Source of the DNA: Pseudomonadota bacterium
GTDB taxonomy: Bacteria > Pseudomonadota > Gammaproteobacteria > Burkholderiales > Thiobacillaceae
Direction of reading: 5' to 3'
NCBI GenBank assembly: GCA_021821425.1
Contig: JAKACL010000091.1
Span: forward strand, 1 to 9,857
DNA: 9,857 bases
The notes under the pieces were generated by a model. The model searched no databases. It worked only from the letters and a program-made list of their open reading frames with translations, and was not told the DNA's origin. Both the position numbers and the translations under genes were made by a program. This document shows, piece after piece, positions 6,438 through 9,857 of the stretch. Position 1 is the first letter of the stretch; each line of letters starts with the position of its first letter.

Positions 6438-8411
6438 ATGCAGGATATTTCGAATATTTTACTAAAGAAGTCCGAGCTAACAGCATGCCTTTGTGCCCCC
6501 GGCATTGTGGCCGAGGCACTGGAGCAGCTGATGCGGGGCGAGGTTGCGCGCACGGCATTTGCCGACTGCGTGCGCTGCGATCCCGTGTTGGCCCTGCGCC
6601 TGCGCCTGCTGCCGGCGGACCTGGGCGACGCACAACCGGATTTGCTGCGTGCGCTGCTGCTGGCGGTGCCCGTTGCAGCGGGAATGGCACAGGCCGCGTA
6701 TGCGGCACGCTGGCGGCAGTCGATCGGCGTGGCGCATCTGGCCCAGGCGCTCGCGCTGCGCGCCGGGGTTGCGGACGCCGAGGCGGCCTGGACTGCCGGT
6801 CTGGCGCACAACCTCGCGGATTATCTCGACCCCGACCTTGCCCATCCAGCGTCCGCCGCCGACTGGTTCGCGGGATTCGACGCCGACGGCTGGGTGGCGG
6901 ACGCGGTGCGTTACCACGCCGAACCGTTGGTGCGCGGACGTGCCGCGCATGCGCTGGTGCGCATCGTCCAACTGGCGTATCACCTGGTGACCCGGCCCGA
7001 TGCGGTGGACAGCGTCGACGTGCGCGCGGCGCTGGGCGCCCTGCAGATCGGCGCGGGCGAAGCCGCCCAGTTGCTGACGGACAGCCAGGCGCAAAGCCGT
7101 CAGCACGCGCTGCGCTTCGGCCTCGCCGATCTCGGGATGCAGACGCAAGGCATGAGCTTCGATCGCCTGGCCCGCCTGTATGCCGGTCAGGCGGCGCAGT
7201 CGGCGTTGCACCGGCATTTCCGCAGCGCCGCCGGCTGGGAGTCGGTGTTGGGTTTGCTGCAGGACAGCCTGCGCGCTTTGTTCGGCATCGAACAGGCCTG
7301 CCTGTTTGCGCCCGCCGCCGACGGCGCCCTGCGCGTGACCGCGTTGATTCCGGCACCGCCCGGCCTCGGCGCGCTGGCGATTCCGCCCGACGACGCCCAT
7401 TCGGCGCTGACGCGCGCGCTGGTGCGCAATGCGCCTCAGACCTTCACGCGCGGCGAGGCCGGCACGGCGCTGGCCGACGAGCAGATTGCCCGCCTGCTCG
7501 GCGTCGACACCTTGCTCAGCCAGCCGATCGGCCTGCCGGACGGCCGTGTCGGCGTGCTGGTGGCGGGCAATGCCCTGTCCGGACTCAGCATGTCGCCGCT
7601 GTGGCGCTTTGTCCTGGCCGAATGCGCCGAGGCGCTGCAGCCGGGCTTCACAGCAGCGCCGGCGATCGCGGCGCCACCTGCCGTGCCGGACGACGCGATC
7701 CCGCGCGAACGGGTGCGGCGCGCCATCCACGAAGTGGCGAACCCGCTCACCATCATGCGCAATTACGTCAACCTGCTGTCGGAACGCCTCGGCGCGGATT
7801 CGTCGGTGCAGCGCGACCTTGGCATCATTGCCGACGAAATCGAACGGGTGGCGCGCATTGTGCGCAGCATCACCGCAAGCGAGGAAATCGGCCCGCCGGC
7901 CGCCGCGCCGCTCGAACTGGTGTCGGTCAACAGCGTGGTGTCCGAGCTGGTGCGGATGGCGCTCGGCACGCTGTTTGCGCCGAACAAGGTCAACGTGCAG
8001 ATCGATCTCAACCCCGATGTGCCGCCGATGCCGCTGCAAAAAGACCTGCTGAAGCAGGTGCTGTTCAACCTCGCCAAGAATGCGGTCGAGGCGATGCAAA
8101 GCGGCGGCCATCTCAAGTTCAGCACCCGTCTGATCATGGTGAATGGCCTGCAGCATGTCGAAATCGAAGTCGCCGACACCGGCCCCGGCCTGCCGGCGGC
8201 CGTGACCTCGCACCTGTTCGAACCGGTGATCAGCGAGAAAGGCGGCGACCATGCCGGCCTCGGCCTCACCATCAGCCGCGGCCTGGTCGAACGCATGCAC
8301 GGCCAGCTCAGCTGCACCAGCAGCCCGCACGGCACCCATTTCCTGATCCGTCTGCCCACCCTGCAGAACGGCCAGGTTCCGATCACGACAACACGCTACG
8401 GGTCCATGTAA
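6438..8411 (+). CDS. HDOD-GAF sensor histidine kinase
   Basis: A 657-residue soluble histidine kinase with no membrane segment. Residues about 20-215 are an HDOD domain (DPVLALRLRLL at 48-58, WRQSIGVAHLAQALA at 92-106, and AGLAHNLADYL at 120-130, where HD has become H124-N125, so no metal-dependent phosphohydrolase activity is expected). About 262-400 looks GAF-like. HisKA follows with phospho-acceptor H431 in HEVANPLTIM, whose E-x-x-N shape suggests phosphatase activity too. The ATPase domain has N544/N548 (FNLAKNAVEA), DTGPGLP (580-586), FEPV (594-597) and GLGLTISRG (607-615). An in-frame ATG at 6321 with an upstream AGGA would add 39 residues, but that stretch is AT-rich, unlike the family, and contains the best promoter, so 6438 is preferred. 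No ribosome site precedes 6438. The response regulator begins 22 bp downstream. Confidence 0.88.
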   Translation: MQDISNILLKKSELTACLCAPGIVAEALEQLMRGEVARTAFADCVRCDPVLALRLRLLPADLGDAQPDLLRALLLAVPVAAGMAQAAYAARWRQSIGVAHLAQALALRAGVADAEAAWTAGLAHNLADYLDPDLAHPASAADWFAGFDADGWVADAVRYHAEPLVRGRAAHALVRIVQLAYHLVTRPDAVDSVDVRAALGALQIGAGEAAQLLTDSQAQSRQHALRFGLADLGMQTQGMSFDRLARLYAGQAAQSALHRHFRSAAGWESVLGLLQDSLRALFGIEQACLFAPAADGALRVTALIPAPPGLGALAIPPDDAHSALTRALVRNAPQTFTRGEAGTALADEQIARLLGVDTLLSQPIGLPDGRVGVLVAGNALSGLSMSPLWRFVLAECAEALQPGFTAAPAIAAPPAVPDDAIPRERVRRAIHEVANPLTIMRNYVNLLSERLGADSSVQRDLGIIADEIERVARIVRSITASEEIGPPAAAPLELVSVNSVVSELVRMALGTLFAPNKVNVQIDLNPDVPPMPLQKDLLKQVLFNLAKNAVEAMQSGGHLKFSTRLIMVNGLQHVEIEVADTGPGLPAAVTSHLFEPVISEKGGDHAGLGLTISRGLVERMHGQLSCTSSPHGTHFLIRLPTLQNGQVPITTTRYGSM

Positions 8412-8420
8412 CCCCGGCTC

Positions 8421-8426
8421 AAGGAG
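8421..8426 (+). promoter_or_regulatory. Ribosome binding site of the response regulator
   Basis: AAGGAG lies 7 nt before the ATG at 8434. It supports this start over the internal ATG at codon 20, which sits directly before the receiver domain. Confidence 0.85.
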
Positions 8427-8433
8427 AACACCC

Positions 8434-9857
8434 ATGACAGACGATCCCAGCGATCCCGGCCCGCATCCTGCGGTCATCAGCACTTTCCCCATGCGTCCGC
8501 GCCTGCTGGTGGTGGACGACGAACCGCTGATCCTGGAGGGGCTCGTGCGCCTGCTCTCGACGCGCGATTACGACGTGACGACCGCCAATGGCGGCTGCGA
8601 GGCGCTGATCGCCATCGGCAAGCAGCAGTTCGACGTCATCCTGCTCGACCTCGGCATGCCCGACCTCAATGGCAGCGAGGTGTTGCGATTCGTGGCCGAC
8701 CGCAGCGCCGACACCCCGGTGATCGTGGTGTCCGGCGACAGCACCATCGATGCGGCGATCCGCGCGCTGCGCGGCGGTGCCGCCGACTTCGTGCGCAAGC
8801 CCTACGAATCGGAAGAACTGTTGCGGCGCATCGACAACACGCTGATCCGGCGCCGTCTGGAACGGGAGAACAACCACATCCTGCAGCGCCTGCAGCAATC
8901 GGAAAAATGGCACCGCTTCCTGGTCAACAGTTCGCCCGACCTCATCTACACCCTGGACGGAGACGGCCGTTTCACCTTCGCCAACGAGCGCGTCGAGAGC
9001 CTGCTCGGCTACCGCAGCGAGGAACTGCTGGGCCAGCACTACAGCCTGGTGATCCACGAGGACGACATCGCGCGCGCCGAACATGTGTTCAACGAACGCC
9101 GTGCCGGAGACCGCAGCGCGCGCAACATCGAGATCCGCCTCAAGTGCAATCCGGGCATGCGTCGCCCGCGCCTGATGACCGGGCGCTGCAAGACCGTGGA
9201 GCTGACCGCGACCGGCATGTACGACGAGACAGCCAGCGCATTCGAGCAGCGTTTCATCGGCAGCTACGGCGTCGCCAAGGACATCACCGAGCGCAAGCAG
9301 GCCGAGGAAACCATGCACTACCAGGCCTACCACGACCTGCTCACCGGCCTGCCCAACCGCGCGCTGTTCCGCGACCATCTCGGCCTGATGCTGGCGCAGG
9401 CCCGCCGCAACCAGAAGCCGCTCGCGGTGCTCAGTCTCGATCTCGACCATTTCAAGGTGATCAACGATTCGCTCGGCCACACCATCGGCGACGAACTGCT
9501 GCTTGCCGTCGGCACCCGCCTGCGCCAGTGCCTGCGCGAAGGCGACACGCTGGCACGCCTGGGCGGCGACGAATTCGCGGTGCTGCTGCCCACCCTGGTA
9601 TCGCGCAGCGACGTCGAACACATCTGCCGCAAGGTCATCCAGGTGCTGTCCAAGCCGGTCTACGTCAAGGGCCACGAAATCTACATCTCGGTGAGCATCG
9701 GCGCCTGCGTCGCGCCGGAGGATGGCGACATGATCGACAGCCTGATCCGCCAGGCCGAGATCGCCATGTACCAGGCCAAGTCGCAGGGCCGCAGCCGTCT
9801 GCAGTTCTGGGAGCACGGCATGCAGGCGCCCTACTCCGAGCGCATGCAGATCGAGGC
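8434..9857 (+). CDS. REC-PAS-GGDEF response regulator (diguanylate cyclase type), truncated by the window edge
   Basis: 474 complete codons are visible and the frame is open at the edge. Residues about 22-138 are a receiver domain: acidic pair D28-D29, phospho-acceptor D72 in LLDLGMPDLNG, S100 and K122 (RKPY). A short charged helix (139-160) leads into a PAS domain (about 160-288, with NSSPDLIYTLDGDGRF and ending KDITERKQAEE). The GGDEF domain (about 298-460) is complete: metal ligand D336, N344 and D353, and the intact GGDEF signature at 377-381. R368-E-G-D371 stands five residues before it, matching the RxxD product-inhibition site. So it should make cyclic di-GMP from GTP under feedback control. 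The tail EHGMQAPYSERMQIEA resembles linkers to EAL phosphodiesterase domains, so an EAL domain probably follows. It lies 22 bp after the kinase gene, its likely phosphate donor. Confidence 0.93.
   Translation, partial: MTDDPSDPGPHPAVISTFPMRPRLLVVDDEPLILEGLVRLLSTRDYDVTTANGGCEALIAIGKQQFDVILLDLGMPDLNGSEVLRFVADRSADTPVIVVSGDSTIDAAIRALRGGAADFVRKPYESEELLRRIDNTLIRRRLERENNHILQRLQQSEKWHRFLVNSSPDLIYTLDGDGRFTFANERVESLLGYRSEELLGQHYSLVIHEDDIARAEHVFNERRAGDRSARNIEIRLKCNPGMRRPRLMTGRCKTVELTATGMYDETASAFEQRFIGSYGVAKDITERKQAEETMHYQAYHDLLTGLPNRALFRDHLGLMLAQARRNQKPLAVLSLDLDHFKVINDSLGHTIGDELLLAVGTRLRQCLREGDTLARLGGDEFAVLLPTLVSRSDVEHICRKVIQVLSKPVYVKGHEIYISVSIGACVAPEDGDMIDSLIRQAEIAMYQAKSQGRSRLQFWEHGMQAPYSERMQIE

Noticed and set aside
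6485..8437. Plus-strand open frame of 650 codons in another frame across the kinase gene
   Set aside because: Arginine-rich low-complexity translation; a frame shadow of the real gene.
6477..8492. Minus-strand open frame of 671 codons opposite the kinase gene
   Set aside because: It mirrors codon bias in the HDOD-GAF-kinase gene, whose motifs are unmistakable. The antisense product is arginine- and glutamine-rich with no known domain.
8419..9816. Minus-strand open frame of 465 codons opposite the response regulator
   Set aside because: Antisense to an intact REC-PAS-GGDEF protein; no recognisable motif.

Overview
The window is GC-rich (apart from a few short AT-rich intergenic patches). Its gene content (GabD, an arginase-family enzyme, a YefM/YoeB pair, PBP7, and an HDOD/GAF kinase with a c-di-GMP-type partner) suggests a Gram-negative proteobacterium, most likely a betaproteobacterium. 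That assignment is inference from protein style and composition; no rRNA or tRNA gene is present to confirm it.

Layout. Bases 1-51 are the 3' end of an unidentified plus-strand gene. It converges on a long run of minus-strand genes reaching from 6281 down to 55. In transcription order these are pbpG (PBP7 endopeptidase, 6281-5331), a hairpin (5308-5281), an AEC-family transporter overlapping a beta-hydroxyacid dehydrogenase of the tartronate-semialdehyde reductase type by 4 bp (5240-3397), a 451-bp mostly noncoding gap with a 172-bp foldback MITE-like element (3170-3341), a YefM/YoeB-type toxin-antitoxin pair (2945-2443), gabD (2414-960) and an arginase-family ureohydrolase (945-55). On the plus strand, divergent from pbpG, lie a cytoplasmic HDOD-GAF-histidine kinase (6438-8411) and a REC-PAS-GGDEF response regulator (8434 to the window edge) that probably continues into an EAL domain.

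How the genes may work together. GabD and the ureohydrolase form a tight two-gene unit (14-bp gap) that fits breakdown of a guanidino compound through GABA and succinate semialdehyde to succinate. The nearby dehydrogenase belongs to a family that includes both tartronate- and succinate-semialdehyde reductases, so it could share that theme. The toxin-antitoxin genes stop only 28 bp before gabD in the same orientation, so their autoregulated promoter may also feed gabD. The kinase and regulator look like one operon for phosphorelay-controlled cyclic-di-GMP turnover.

Most notable points: the foldback element with 24-bp perfect inverted repeats and CTAG ends, inserted in a small ORF; the antitoxin operator with two GTAC cores exactly 12 bp apart; arginase active-site substitutions; and the HDOD-GAF-kinase paired with a GGDEF regulator. 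I see no CRISPR array, phage genes, complete insertion sequence or wholly new defence system.
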